DNA of 64,000 nt from Craspedostauros australis (taxonomy: Eukaryota; Bacillariophyta; Bacillariophyceae; Mastogloiales; Achnanthaceae): contig JAMXDE010000011.1 of the NCBI GenBank assembly GCA_026770025.1, positions 682,001 to 746,000 on the forward strand, given 5' to 3'. Positions 31,926 through 42,475 of the stretch are shown in pieces. Position 1 is the first letter of the stretch, and each line of letters opens with the position of its first letter. The notes under the pieces were generated by a model. That model was given only the letters and a program-made list of their open reading frames with translations, was not told the DNA's origin and made no database searches. The translations under genes were made by a program, and so were the position numbers.

Positions 31926-32597
31926 TGCTCTACACGGCAACATAAAACCATTTCGAAACGGAGCAATACGTATAATGTGTACGAGCATGGACCATGAGTG
32001 TCAACTGGCGCAAGCCACGACGCCATGATGCGTGTACCGTGCCAACGTAAGGATTGCCCTTCATTGAACGTACCATCGACAACAGCGACGAACAAGACAA
32101 GGGAAGGATTTGGATCTAATTCAATCGATCGTGCCTTGTACGAGTATGACTAAGTGTTCCAAGGAGAGTTACTATTACCCACATTTATATCTGTTTGTAT
32201 CCGTTCTGCACATAAGCTTTCATTTGCCTGTTTTTGTTTTTTGTTTCTTGCTTTTTCTGTGTTTGTTTTGTTGTGTTCTGTTTTGTGTTGTTGTTGTTCT
32301 CTCATAGCACTTCCTGACCTTTTGCACAGTGCTGCTGTGCTGTTGCTGTTGGGTGTATGGCGCCAACAGCAGCAACAAGCGCATCCGTGGTTCTGGTGGA
32401 TGCCGAGAGATGCCATAAGTACATTGCTGTCATGTAAATACGCAAAAAATCGCTCTCGTTCGTTCCTTTCATTCTGTTTGTTTTGTTTGGGGTGGGTTGT
32501 GATGTTTCATTTCATTTCGTGTTTGCTTGGTGTTTGCTTGTCTCTCCCTCTTTTGGCGTTCCTGTCTAGTGCTTTGTTCACTGCTGGTGCTTACCGT
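31926..32597. other. Convergent 3' intergenic region
   Basis: About 670 bases between convergent genes. Around 32220-32310 the plus strand is a T/G run (TTTTTGTTTTTTG-like), which is an A/C-rich 3' untranslated region for the minus-strand gene. One TACGAGTA octamer lies at 32139-32146. Confidence 0.5.
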
Positions 32598-34664
32598 TCA
32601 TGGGAACGTGGGCCTTGCGCGCGCTGCAGCCGCGGCCGCTGCTGCCTCTTCTTCCATGCGCTTCTTCTTGGCCAAGTAGCGCGCTCGCTTCTCCGCACGC
32701 TTCGCCGGATCGTCGTCTTCACGCAGTGCCTGGCTGGCCTTGCGACGAGCAACGATGTTGGGGATGATGTACCATCCGTTCGCATCCTTCTCCAGGAAGC
32801 GGCCACCATACGAGTGCACGTAGTCAACAAGCATTTGCGACAGATCGGTCTTCTCGTTCTTATCAGCAGTGTCCGCGTACCACTTCTGAAGGTTCTTGAC
32901 CTCCTCTCTGTAGCGCTTGTTCCCCACGTGGTGATTGGAGCGTCCTCCGCGTCCCAACAGCACATCGTCGTTGGTGATCTCAACGTACTCCTTAACTTCA
33001 GGGAGCACCTTCTTGCGTGGTCGGCGCTTGCGCTTCTTCTTGTTGCTGTTCGACTCTTCCGCTGATGCCACTGTGGCTGGTGCCTTCTTGGTCCTGGGTT
33101 GCCTTGGCGCAATGGATGCTGCTTGAGCAGTATTCGTGGGGGACACGGTTGTGCTGGTGTTAACGTTGACGTTGCTAGCGTCCACCGGCTCCGCAGACTC
33201 GGGAGCGGGCTGCGACAATCCAGGTTCTCCCAGGTTCATTTGGTACGGGAAAGCGGAGACGAAGGGTGGAAGCGGAAGGGAGTAGTCAGAAAGGAAGTTG
33301 TTGATGGTTGGGTCCGGTGGATCTGGCTCCACTTCGCGTGGATCCTGGCGGCTCTCACGAGAAGAAGAAGACGACGACGGTGATGCTGGTATGAGCTGGA
33401 GCTGTGACATGAACAAGCCATCCCAGTCAGTCTTGCCAGACATGTTGTTTGCGCCGGTGCTGCTGCTGCTTGCTGGTGGCAGGATGTCGAGAACGTTCTC
33501 CTGCGGTGCCACGCTGGGCAGGGACGACGTGTCCGACTGCTTCTCGAACATGTCGTAGCTGATGGGGACGTCAATGTGAGTCCCCAGGGTCTGCGATGGC
33601 ATCCAATCGCGACTTGAGAACGTTTGTGATGAGGATGCGAATGGGCGGCTCGTGGCAATGTCGCTCTCCCCGATGACCGGGTTGGCCAATGGCGCCTGGA
33701 AGTCGATCATCAAGGGCGGTGTGGACGAGGACGAGAGGGAAGCCGCGGAGGCAGCAGTCGATATCGAGGACGAACGCGAGTGGAGCGCTGATCTGGCAAG
33801 CGGCGCACTCTGCAGGTTCCCTCTGAGGACGTTGTTGATCGCGTTGTTGACATCAGCCACAGTGGTCGCGGTCGTGCTCGCACCCCGGGTGTTCGTGTTC
33901 GTGTTGGGGCGCGGTGTGGTGGCTGTCGTGGTTGCCGCGAGTCTCGGTTGCGCGGCTGGGAACATGGTGGACGAGATGGAGGTGATGGAGGGCGTCTTGG
34001 GTTTGCTCGTGACCATGGAAGCGGCTGCAGTGGTGGCACTGGCTGCCTTCTTCGCAACAGCCGAGACGGTTCGTTGAACGAAGGTCTTGAGGGGAGGCAC
34101 GGGGTCGGAGGCCGGCTTGCCTCTGGGGTGGGACTCGATGGGGAACTTCATCTCCCAGTCCTTGCTGGAGAAGATGTTGGAGAAGGAGTTGCTGCTCTTG
34201 AAGATGCTGGACGAGTCGAAGGCGGGCAAAGGAGCGTCCTTGGAGAGGAAGACGTTCGAGGGCCCGAGGCCGTCGATCTTGGGGAGCTCCTTGCTGAGGA
34301 ACCGGCCGAACTCAGTGCTGTTGAAGATGCGTCCGAAGTCTGGCTTGTTGCCGCACTCGGGCCCGTTGCCATTGGTGGTGCCCATTGTGGGGCGGCTGTT
34401 GGGCAAGGGATCGGGCAGCTTCATGGTGCGTCTCGAGGTGGACGTCGAAGTGGAGGCGGAGGGAGCCGGTGTGGCAGCTGCAGCTGCTGCCACTGCTGCA
34501 GCGGTTGCGACAGCCGCTGATGAAGACGGTAAGCGGAAGGAGGGGGCACCACCGAATGTATCGCTACGGTGGCGTTGCTGCCTTTGCTGCTCGTGCGAGC
34601 GGGTGTAATCGTGAGGCAGGATGCTGTGCTTCCTCACGATGGGGTGATGGTTTGCGATGGACAT
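32598..34664 (-). CDS. GRGG-domain (DUF6824-type) protein, copy 1
   Basis: Single exon, 688 residues. The C-terminal domain (about 565-650) reads NDDVLLGRGGRSNHHVGNKRYREEV, then GGRFLEKDANGWY and a KASQALRE helix. It matches what I remember as Pfam DUF6824, a family expanded in diatoms and other stramenopiles, of unknown function. A strongly basic stretch just before it (NKKKRKRRPRKK) suggests nuclear import. The first 560 residues are Ser/Thr/Ala-rich and disordered but hold two short ordered-looking motifs, IFNSTEFGRFL (112-123) and KTDWDGLFMSQL (411-422), shared with the third copy. A regulatory nuclear role is inference. The C-terminus is an Ala/Arg/Lys helix. Confidence 0.85.
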   Translation of the reverse strand: MSIANHHPIVRKHSILPHDYTRSHEQQRQQRHRSDTFGGAPSFRLPSSSAAVATAAAVAAAAAATPAPSASTSTSTSRRTMKLPDPLPNSRPTMGTTNGNGPECGNKPDFGRIFNSTEFGRFLSKELPKIDGLGPSNVFLSKDAPLPAFDSSSIFKSSNSFSNIFSSKDWEMKFPIESHPRGKPASDPVPPLKTFVQRTVSAVAKKAASATTAAASMVTSKPKTPSITSISSTMFPAAQPRLAATTTATTPRPNTNTNTRGASTTATTVADVNNAINNVLRGNLQSAPLARSALHSRSSSISTAASAASLSSSSTPPLMIDFQAPLANPVIGESDIATSRPFASSSQTFSSRDWMPSQTLGTHIDVPISYDMFEKQSDTSSLPSVAPQENVLDILPPASSSSTGANNMSGKTDWDGLFMSQLQLIPASPSSSSSSRESRQDPREVEPDPPDPTINNFLSDYSLPLPPFVSAFPYQMNLGEPGLSQPAPESAEPVDASNVNVNTSTTVSPTNTAQAASIAPRQPRTKKAPATVASAEESNSNKKKRKRRPRKKVLPEVKEYVEITNDDVLLGRGGRSNHHVGNKRYREEVKNLQKWYADTADKNEKTDLSQMLVDYVHSYGGRFLEKDANGWYIIPNIVARRKASQALREDDDPAKRAEKRARYLAKKKRMEEEAAAAAAAARARPTFP

Positions 34665-36787
34665 CGTCTTATGAGTGCTCTCGCTCTTGTGCTATGTCGG
34701 TGTGCTTTGTGGTCAGGCTAGGGTTGCTGTATGCGTGTGCATATGCGCGGACATGTATAGTGCATGTGTAACGTGTGTGGATGTGCTTGCGCCGAGTGGA
34801 TGCAGAAAGGTGTCAGAAGTGTGGGTGTGTCTTCACTTTTGGTTCCTTCCTGTTTCTGTTTGTCTTTCTTCTCCTCCGTTGGCTGTTCCCTTGTCTGCTT
34901 CTCACTGTCCCTGCCTGTTCCGATGGATGGCAATAATTCTGATTGATTCTGCTGTATTGTGTCGTGTTGCGTCGCGTTGTGCTTTGCGCCTCTGCGTTGT
35001 TTGGACTTCGTGTGGTACGGATGGATGGATGTGCGGTGGTGTTGTCGTCAATTCGCGGTCCGACTCTCGTGCTCTTTTGTTGTGCGGAAAGCAATACTCC
35101 ACGATGTTTTCGTGCGGGTGGCGTTCTTGTTGTTGTGTTTTGGTTTTGTGAAGCAATTTCCAAACCTGCGCCACCCTCCCTCCATTCGTCGCGGTGTTGC
35201 GCGTCTCCTCGCCTTCCTCGTTGTTTCGGTGCAGCTCGTCGTTGCGTTTTCAGTGGCGAGGATCATCTTCGAAGAGTTTCTGCTCCCCGTAGGCTGCCGT
35301 ACTGTTTTTGACGTAAAGGCGAGTTGTCACGTTGCGAAAAACTTCCTTCCAGCGTTCGCCTCCACGTTGTCGTGCATCGTCCGACTGATTCTCCATGTTG
35401 CGATCAGTTAACGCTGGGGGCAAGTGTCGCGATTTTGACTCTTGGTTGGGAGCGAGAGAACCAGTCGTGCATCACGTGTCCAAACGTGTCCTTGTAAATT
35501 TGTCCGATTTCTGACGTGGACAGTTGCAGCCGACACAGAATCGAAGGCGTCATGATGTTGGTCACAAATTGGAGATTCGTCCTTTGTGTTCGCACGGTGA
35601 AAACAGGGAGAAAGTGGCCGCCTCTCCTTGATGTGGTGTGGGAACGAACACGCGTGCTTGTGGCAGTTGATGCGACGATCATCATGCGAGTACTCGTGTT
35701 CGTACTCGCAGAGAGTGGCAGGGAGAAGCCTCAGAGAAGCCAACGAAGGTGGGCACATCTGTTGTTGACATCCAATGTCGTGGAGGCTGTTCTTGTCTGT
35801 GTTAGCGCGTGCGTCTCGTTGGATCCGGATCGGACAATAACAATCAATCCACCATCACCATCGTCGTCGTTGTGGTCGCTGTCGTCAGCGTGCGGCCAGC
35901 TGGCAAGAATGCGGTTCTTCGTGTCAGGCTGATGTTGGTAGCGATGCTCCGCGACGTACCATCAGATGGAAAGATGGTGTCAAAGACATGGATTGATGCG
36001 TTGACGCGATGATGTGTTCACATTGTCATGCCAAGTTGAATATGGTCGTTCTTCGACGTTGTGGCGGGAGTATGGAATAAGTGCGTGCAGCTGCAATTGA
36101 TCGCTCTCCTCTGAGCTGGTCTCTATCCTGCCACGCACGGCAGGGGAAGAACGATGCGATCACCCCTTATTACTCCGTGCATGGCAGTTGATACGTTGAT
36201 ATGTACGTTGATCTGATCGTTGCGTTCTATTATATCTTGTGAAATGGAAATGGACCATCCGTACGCAGCTCCATGTGTGTTGTTTCCGGAGAGAAGTCTT
36301 GGATGACATCAGCATCAGCGCAAGTTGGTAGGTGATTGGTGACGAACGATGGCACCTGGACCTGCCAAACTGAAGAGTGTGTGATTGAAATGTGTGGGAG
36401 TTCATTGAAGTGAATTGAATACGATGGAAATGGATCCGCCTGTGTGGATGGGACGGAACTGAGATAAGATGGATTCAATTGAATATGATTTGGCCGACAC
36501 CAGGTTGGGGCATCTCTGGACTACTGTGTCTTCAACCAAGTCTTCGCATTGTCGTCGACATTGGTGTGAACACTGACCTTGGCAAGCATCAGGATGGGCA
36601 ACAGCCACGAATGCATTAGGAGTGGTAGAGTTTTGTGCTTTTATAACGCGTTTGTGCTGTATGTTCTATGATCTGTTCTCGCTACGAGTAGTCCCGTACC
36701 TCTCCGTTGCGTTCAAACTTCGGGGTGCACCGCGCCACATGGACTTAACACTTCCAAGCGATAGCGCGATGCGAAACTCTCCCGCAA
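34665..36787. other. Long gap upstream of GRGG-domain copy 1
   Basis: 2.1 kb without a credible gene. Reading on the transcribed minus strand, the first 700 bases are A/C-rich, suggesting a long 5' leader for copy 1. A hairpin with arms CCTGCC and GGCAGG lies at 36127-36144 and a TACGAGTA octamer at 36683-36690. Confidence 0.45.
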
Positions 36788-38983
36788 TCAGCACCCGTAT
36801 TTGGCACGCCTCGCTGCTCTAGCCTCCGGCGTGTTGCGATCACGCAGCGCTTGCCCGACTTTGGTGCGCGCGACCTTGTTCAAGGCCACGTACCAATTGC
36901 CGCTATCCTTGTCCTTGTCCAAAAAGCGCCCGCCCATGCCGTGGATTTCATCCACCACCGATTGCGCGACTTGTGTCTTTTGGCTCTTGTCGCAGGACAG
37001 ATACCTGGGCTTGTTCTCCTCCACCAGCAATCTATAGCGCTTGTTGCCAGGGTGGTAGTTGGACTCTCCACCACGACCAAACAGCACATCGAGATCCGAT
37101 TTCTGGACGAAGATCTTGTTCTCCGGCACGGTTTTTCTTGGCTTGCGCGGTCCCTTGTTCGAAGACGGCTGCTGCTTTTGCATCCCGCCTGCTTCCGGTT
37201 TCTTCGCCATGGAAGGATCTGGCGAGGCCGGCATCTGTGCTCCGGATGACATTGATGACAACGGCTGAGGGGTTGGATTGAGCAATGCCGCGGCCGCCGA
37301 GGAGGCGGTCGCCTGCGGCATCGGCAATGTCGCTGCATGGGCCGCTGCAGCTTGTGCTGCTGCTGCTGCTCCTAGCGTGGCGCCAGCTGGCGAGGGTGTG
37401 TTCGAGTGTAGTTGGCCGATGTGCTGTGGGAGGTGAAATCCCATCGGTGCCGCACCTGGTGAAAATGCCTGGCTCAGCTGATGCGCTGCGAGCGAACCGA
37501 TAAGGGACGATGCGAGCGGGGTGGGTGCGCTGAGTAGGCTTGCGGCACGTGCTGCTGCTGCTGTCGGCGCCGAGATGCCCACCATGCCCGAGTAGTCTCC
37601 GATGGATGAGATCATGGGGATGGTGGCCGTGGACAGGGAATGTGGCATTGCAGAAAGGAGATTGGCGTACTGTCCCGCCGACGTCCAAGCAGCGAGCCTT
37701 TCCGCGTCCATGACAGAGAGCTGGCTGGGAGTAGCTGAAGAGCCCGCAGCTGCTGCAGGACCGGCCAGACCCAACGCAGCTGCGATGGAGCTTTTCGAGG
37801 ATGGCAGCTTAAGTCCCCCTCCTTCTGTCGAAAAGTCCATCGAGTTCCTCATGCGCAGCAAGCCCGAAGAAGCAGCCATCAACGCATCCACATCCACACG
37901 CTCGTTGAGCTCTGACGATTCGAAGAGGGAGAGGCTGGGCTTGATCTCCTTTCTGGATTCCTGCGGGGCATCCTTCACCCTCTCTAGATGCCGTTTGAAT
38001 GAGCGTTTGGATGCGGCCTTCTTCTTCAACGGTACCTCTCTTGGCGATTGCGTCCCGGCAGCAGCCGCTAGCGCAGCATCCGTTTTGGACGGTCCCAATG
38101 GAAGCCGAGAGTCTCGGCCAGATTCGAGCTTGACTGGCAAGAGGAAGGAGGCAGCCGGCGTCGGAGCGGTCGTTGAACGCGCTGCTGCTGCTTTTGCCGC
38201 TGCGGACGGCGCGGCTGCAGACGACAAACGCAAAGAATCGGACTTGATGAGACCGCCGCCGGCCACCAACGCCCCGAGGGCGGATCTTCCCCTGTGGCTG
38301 CTCCCCGTCGCGTCCGCCGCGCCAAGTAACCTCGATGCCGCGCTGCTGGTTGGATGCGCCGCTGACAATGCTGCGGCTGTTGACGTCGGAGATGGTGCGG
38401 TTGAGGCTGCTGCGGATGCCGCCGCCGCCTTCTTTTGTTGATCGCCGAACCTGAGCTTCTCCATCTCGGCGTAGTTCGTTCGGCTCTTCCTGCGGGAGCT
38501 CTTGCTGGCACCCGCGAGGGCCTTGGCACCGGCAGAGTTGCGAAGCAGGACAGCAGCTGCGCTGGCGCCGCTGGCGGTCGGTCCCGCCATGGCATTCCCC
38601 CGAGCCAGCGCAGCAGCAGCCACGGAGGAGGAAGGCACTGTGTGGGCTCCGAACGGGATCGAGATGGATTCGCCCAGCATGCCGGCGCCAAAGTCGCCGA
38701 TGGAAGGCCCGCAGACGAAGCTGCCGATGGAGCCGATCGAGTTGCCAAGACCGAGCAGGGTGCCATGATGTGCATCCTTGGCGGGATTCGGAAGCCCAGC
38801 GAGAATGGCGGAGGCTGGTGAGGGTGCTGTCCTGTCGACGCTTCTGTTCTGCTGGAGCATCATCATGAACCTCCCCGCTGTCGTTTGAGGAGCAGCAGCC
38901 GCGGCAGCAGCAGCCGCTGCAGCTGATGACGCCACCAAGGCTTCGTGCTTCTTTGCATCTGTGACGAACGGGAAAGTGCTCAT
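36788..38983 (-). CDS. GRGG-domain (DUF6824-type) protein, copy 2
   Basis: Single exon, 731 residues. The C-terminal domain (about 630-715) reads DLDVLFGRGGESNYHPGNKRYRLLV, with KTQVAQSVVDEIHGMGGRFLD and KVGQALRDRNTPEARAARR; the protein ends almost directly after it. The long N-terminal part is dominated by Ala (an 11-Ala run near residue 20), Ser and Pro, with basic patches SSRRKSRTNY and KKKAASKRSFKRHLER that could be nuclear localisation signals. The two short motifs shared by copies 1 and 3 are absent. Gly-Arg-Gly-Gly plus Asn-x-His are the most constant residues among the three copies. Function unknown; nuclear regulator is a guess from composition. Confidence 0.85.
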   Translation of the reverse strand: MSTFPFVTDAKKHEALVASSAAAAAAAAAAAPQTTAGRFMMMLQQNRSVDRTAPSPASAILAGLPNPAKDAHHGTLLGLGNSIGSIGSFVCGPSIGDFGAGMLGESISIPFGAHTVPSSSVAAAALARGNAMAGPTASGASAAAVLLRNSAGAKALAGASKSSRRKSRTNYAEMEKLRFGDQQKKAAAASAAASTAPSPTSTAAALSAAHPTSSAASRLLGAADATGSSHRGRSALGALVAGGGLIKSDSLRLSSAAAPSAAAKAAAARSTTAPTPAASFLLPVKLESGRDSRLPLGPSKTDAALAAAAGTQSPREVPLKKKAASKRSFKRHLERVKDAPQESRKEIKPSLSLFESSELNERVDVDALMAASSGLLRMRNSMDFSTEGGGLKLPSSKSSIAAALGLAGPAAAAGSSATPSQLSVMDAERLAAWTSAGQYANLLSAMPHSLSTATIPMISSIGDYSGMVGISAPTAAAARAASLLSAPTPLASSLIGSLAAHQLSQAFSPGAAPMGFHLPQHIGQLHSNTPSPAGATLGAAAAAQAAAAHAATLPMPQATASSAAAALLNPTPQPLSSMSSGAQMPASPDPSMAKKPEAGGMQKQQPSSNKGPRKPRKTVPENKIFVQKSDLDVLFGRGGESNYHPGNKRYRLLVEENKPRYLSCDKSQKTQVAQSVVDEIHGMGGRFLDKDKDSGNWYVALNKVARTKVGQALRDRNTPEARAARRAKYGC

Positions 38984-40894
38984 GGTCTCTCAATGACGCA
39001 ATTTGGCAGAGTAGAGTAGAGCCGAGTAGAGTACGTATGGTGGATCGGACTGAGTACGGGAACTCTCTCAACAGAGGGAAAACGGGTCTGGCCTCGACAG
39101 TTCTTCTTGTGCTGGTGCTGGTGGTCGCCACTTCTGGAGGGTCTGGATGTTGCCGTCCGCAGGTATTGCTATGTATTCTATTATAGAATAATGTATTGTA
39201 ATATGTTATATTTGTCAAGTCTTCTGACTCTGTTGTTACTCTCCTGTTATTGGACACTTCTTGGAATTCGGGCTGTTGAAAAGTACTCTATGTACATGTG
39301 AGTACGGGTAGAGTAGGCGGTGCGCTCTCTTCGTCGATTGTGGTTTGGTCTCTCTGTCTTTTGCAGCATTCTTCACGTCGCCGACCTTTTGTTGCTGTTG
39401 GTCGTTGTTGCGGGTCTGGTGTGTTTGCCCGCAGACGTGAACGCAGACATGCAGCGCGGTGCGGAGAGCTTTTGTCGTGAAATTTGCGTCTTATTGCTCG
39501 TGGGCGTGGCAGGAACCCCACACCAACACACTCTCTGTGTCTCGCTGCCGCGCTATTTGCCGTGCGGGTGATTGCATCCACCATGTGTCCAGCGCACACT
39601 TTTGTACCACAAGAACGTGCGTCAACACAGTTGATCGTGGAATCGTACGTGGACTGTGTACTACGATGTACGTCTGGTCAGTCAAAACGGGACGTTTGAC
39701 GGGCAGACGGAGAATCTCAAATCCGTTCCGGCGCTCACAAATTCATCGTCTCGGAAGTCGTTGGCAGTCGTTTGGGTTCGATGGTTGGGCACGAATGTGT
39801 GGGGACTGGCATGACACGAGCCGCGAAGCGTATGTGGGGACGATGTGGGAAAGGATGGAAAGAAGGAACAAGTATCGTGCCGATGGGAGGACCCAAGATG
39901 AGATGGCCCTGGTTCTTCCAATAGCCTGATATCATACGACTACTCCATACAGTAGAGTAGACTAGAGCACACGCTCTACTATACAAGGACATAGGTAGAA
40001 TATATCGTACATATGTGCGGGAGGATGCAAGCACTCCAATCAGGAAGCAAAGGAAAATGTCTCATTGTGTGGGACGAGCACGAGAATGATACATACATAT
40101 GCATATATATATATTCGTAGTGTGGAGAGTGAGCAGTACGCTGCCTGTGCGAGCCAATGGAGTAGGCAGCGGCGTGCTTGATCTGAACACGGCAGGATGA
40201 CGAGGAGGAGGACAAGAAGATCTGCAACTGTAGCGGAGCATATTGCAGTCCGAATCTGTTTGCATCTTGTTTGGGCATCCAAATCTTCATCTCTCTATCT
40301 AGAGAGAGTATCTTCGTTTCCATCGCCCCATCATGGTATGCAAACGTCATCACGCCCCTTGCGATCACTCAGTTCGGCAAATGCAGACGGCAAGTCCAAC
40401 AACCTGGAGTGGCATCATTATTGGCGTGAGCAATCATGTCTCTCTCTCCCTCTGTGCTCGGAGAGTTCTTGAAAGATAGCGGCGTCATTCTTGCCCTGTT
40501 TCATTCGTTGGGGATGCACCGGCTTCATTCGCATCATGAGCGAGGCGCCGCATGAAGTATCGCAGCCAGTGTCTCATCGATCATCGTCTCAGCTGTCTTC
40601 GTTCATTGAAGATGGGTAACGTGTAGCATCAGCCCAACCCAACCCAACACTTGCCACAGGACTGTTTTGGTTCATTTTCATTGTCAAGCTTGCCACACTG
40701 GCCCACTCTAAAGTATCAATTAACTGTCTGAATCTGCAGTTGGCAGAATGGTCGTGCTCGTGGTCACGCTCGCACGAGCCCCGGCCGCACATTCCATGGC
40801 ACAGCGCCATGCCTAAAAAATCAGTTCGGAGAACGTCTTTGCAGACCACCTCCCAGCTGATGCTTCGCTGCGTATCATAGTAGTCTTGGATGGC
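38984..40894. other. Long gap upstream of GRGG-domain copy 2
   Basis: 1.9 kb without a credible gene. It has short GAGTA-type repeats at 39007-39035 and the TCTCTCT-N4-AGAGAGA dyad at 40290-40307. It presumably holds the copy 2 promoter and the copy 3 3' end. Confidence 0.45.
40290..40307. repeat. Inverted repeat TCTCTCT-N4-AGAGAGA
   Basis: Perfect 7-base arms around ATCT. It has the same arms as the dyad at 52924-52941 in front of U1-70K. Confidence 0.6.
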
Positions 40895-42475
40895 TCACAC
40901 GATGCCGACGATTGCCGGTGTCTGCAGCCCCTGCTGTTGTTGGTCTTCTGTCGCGGCAGATTTCTTCCCCAAAGAGTATCTTTCCCGTTTCGCCTTGCGT
41001 GCCTCCTCCGTGTTGTTCTCGCGCAAGGCTTGCCCTGCCTTGCGCCGAGCCGTCAGCTGCGGGACGACGTACCACCGTTGGGTGGCCTTGTCGAGCTCCA
41101 AGAACCTTCCTCCGCGCTGTTGGATGTTCTCGACCACCGATATGGCAATCTTGGTCTTTTGGTGCTTGTCGCTTTGGCGGTACGTCGTCTGGGTCTTTGT
41201 CACCAAGTCGCGGTAGATCTTGTTGCCGGGATGGTGGTTGGATCGGCCGCCGCGCCCGAACAAGACATCTTCGTCGGTGTAGGAGTCCACGAACTCTTTG
41301 TCCTTCGGAATGACCTTGCGCAACCTGCGGCGCTTCTGGTTTCCTGCAGGCTGACCGGCAGGAGGCGATCGGGTTTTGGACTTTTGCGATTGCTGGTATT
41401 CCGCCATCATCGCGTTGTTGACGGGCGTGGCTTGATTCGCGGCCTCGATGAGCGCAGGGGAGAGACCGAGCTGCTTCTTGTACACCTCGTTCCAATCCGT
41501 CTTGCTGTGACCGTTCGACGCAGTCCGAGGATTCGCAGTCATGGGCACCGCTGTTGCCACTGCCACTGGCGTCGCCAACACGGTCGTCGCGGATCGCTTC
41601 TTCGGTGGAAGGTTCTTGGACGTCTCGCCGCCGGCATGCTGGCGGATGGCTTGGTCGTTTTTCGATTTGAAGAAGTCGGCGTGCTCGTAGTTGACATCGA
41701 CGTGGTCTTTGCCGTAATCCATCGTCCACTCCTTCGAGAGATGAGCGCGGCTCTTGGCATTCGCAGCAGCAGCAGCAGAACCTCCTGCGTTGGTTGCGGT
41801 GAGCACAGGTTTCGCCACGGGAACTCGCGCGGTGGTATCGGCGGCGCTACGTCCATCCGGCTTCTCCGAGTTCAAGGAGGGCGGATCGATGCCCTCGACC
41901 GATTTGAAGAACTCGATCGACTTGAGTTCATCGAAGGAGCTGAAGAGCTTGGAATCCCTCCAGAAGTCGGTCGTCTTTGCCTGAGACTCGATGGTCTGGG
42001 AGTTGATGTTGGAGACATCGCCTTCGAAGGTGGTGCTCACCAGGGAACCTGCCCTCGTTATGTAAGCGAACTTGGCGATGTCGTTGTCCTTGAGGAAGCT
42101 CACGAAGTCGGCGCTGTCGAATATCTTTGGCGCTGCAGCCTTCGCTGTGGAATCTGCTGTGCCGTTCGCTCCCTGCTGCGGTTGATGGGGAATGGCGTTG
42201 CTGCCTCTGGTGCTCACAGCGACCGCCGCTGCTGGCTTGGCCGCTCCCAGCTGGGCTGCGGGTTTGGCGGCCTCCTTCGGCGGCGATTGCGGCACCTTCG
42301 CAGTTCCTGTTGTAGTTGCTGTTGCAGTAGCAGTGGCGGTTGCGCCATCTTGCCGTTGCTTCTTCGAATCACCCTCGCGTTGGCCTTCGGTGCTTGCATT
42401 GCCCCCCATGGTCGCTGTGCGTGTATCAGCAGCGTTGGTCACAGGCTTCGCTTCTGGCACAGACACGGATGGCAT
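40895..42475 (-). CDS. GRGG-domain (DUF6824-type) protein, copy 3
   Basis: 526 residues from the first in-frame ATG (MPSVSVPEAKP). The open frame continues about 60-120 bases upstream without an ATG, so a short upstream exon is possible. The domain (about 401-485) reads DEDVLFGRGGRSNHHPGNKIYRDLV, KIAISVVENIQQRGGRFLE and KAGQALRENNTEEARKAKR. Just before it is the basic run NQKRRRLRKVIPK. The N-terminal part contains IFDSADFVSFL (118-128) and KTDWNEVYKKQLGLSP (325-340), clear counterparts of motifs in copy 1, in the same order. This supports recent common origin of copies 1 and 3. Function unknown. Confidence 0.83.
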   Translation of the reverse strand: MPSVSVPEAKPVTNAADTRTATMGGNASTEGQREGDSKKQRQDGATATATATATTTGTAKVPQSPPKEAAKPAAQLGAAKPAAAVAVSTRGSNAIPHQPQQGANGTADSTAKAAAPKIFDSADFVSFLKDNDIAKFAYITRAGSLVSTTFEGDVSNINSQTIESQAKTTDFWRDSKLFSSFDELKSIEFFKSVEGIDPPSLNSEKPDGRSAADTTARVPVAKPVLTATNAGGSAAAAANAKSRAHLSKEWTMDYGKDHVDVNYEHADFFKSKNDQAIRQHAGGETSKNLPPKKRSATTVLATPVAVATAVPMTANPRTASNGHSKTDWNEVYKKQLGLSPALIEAANQATPVNNAMMAEYQQSQKSKTRSPPAGQPAGNQKRRRLRKVIPKDKEFVDSYTDEDVLFGRGGRSNHHPGNKIYRDLVTKTQTTYRQSDKHQKTKIAISVVENIQQRGGRFLELDKATQRWYVVPQLTARRKAGQALRENNTEEARKAKRERYSLGKKSAATEDQQQQGLQTPAIVGIV

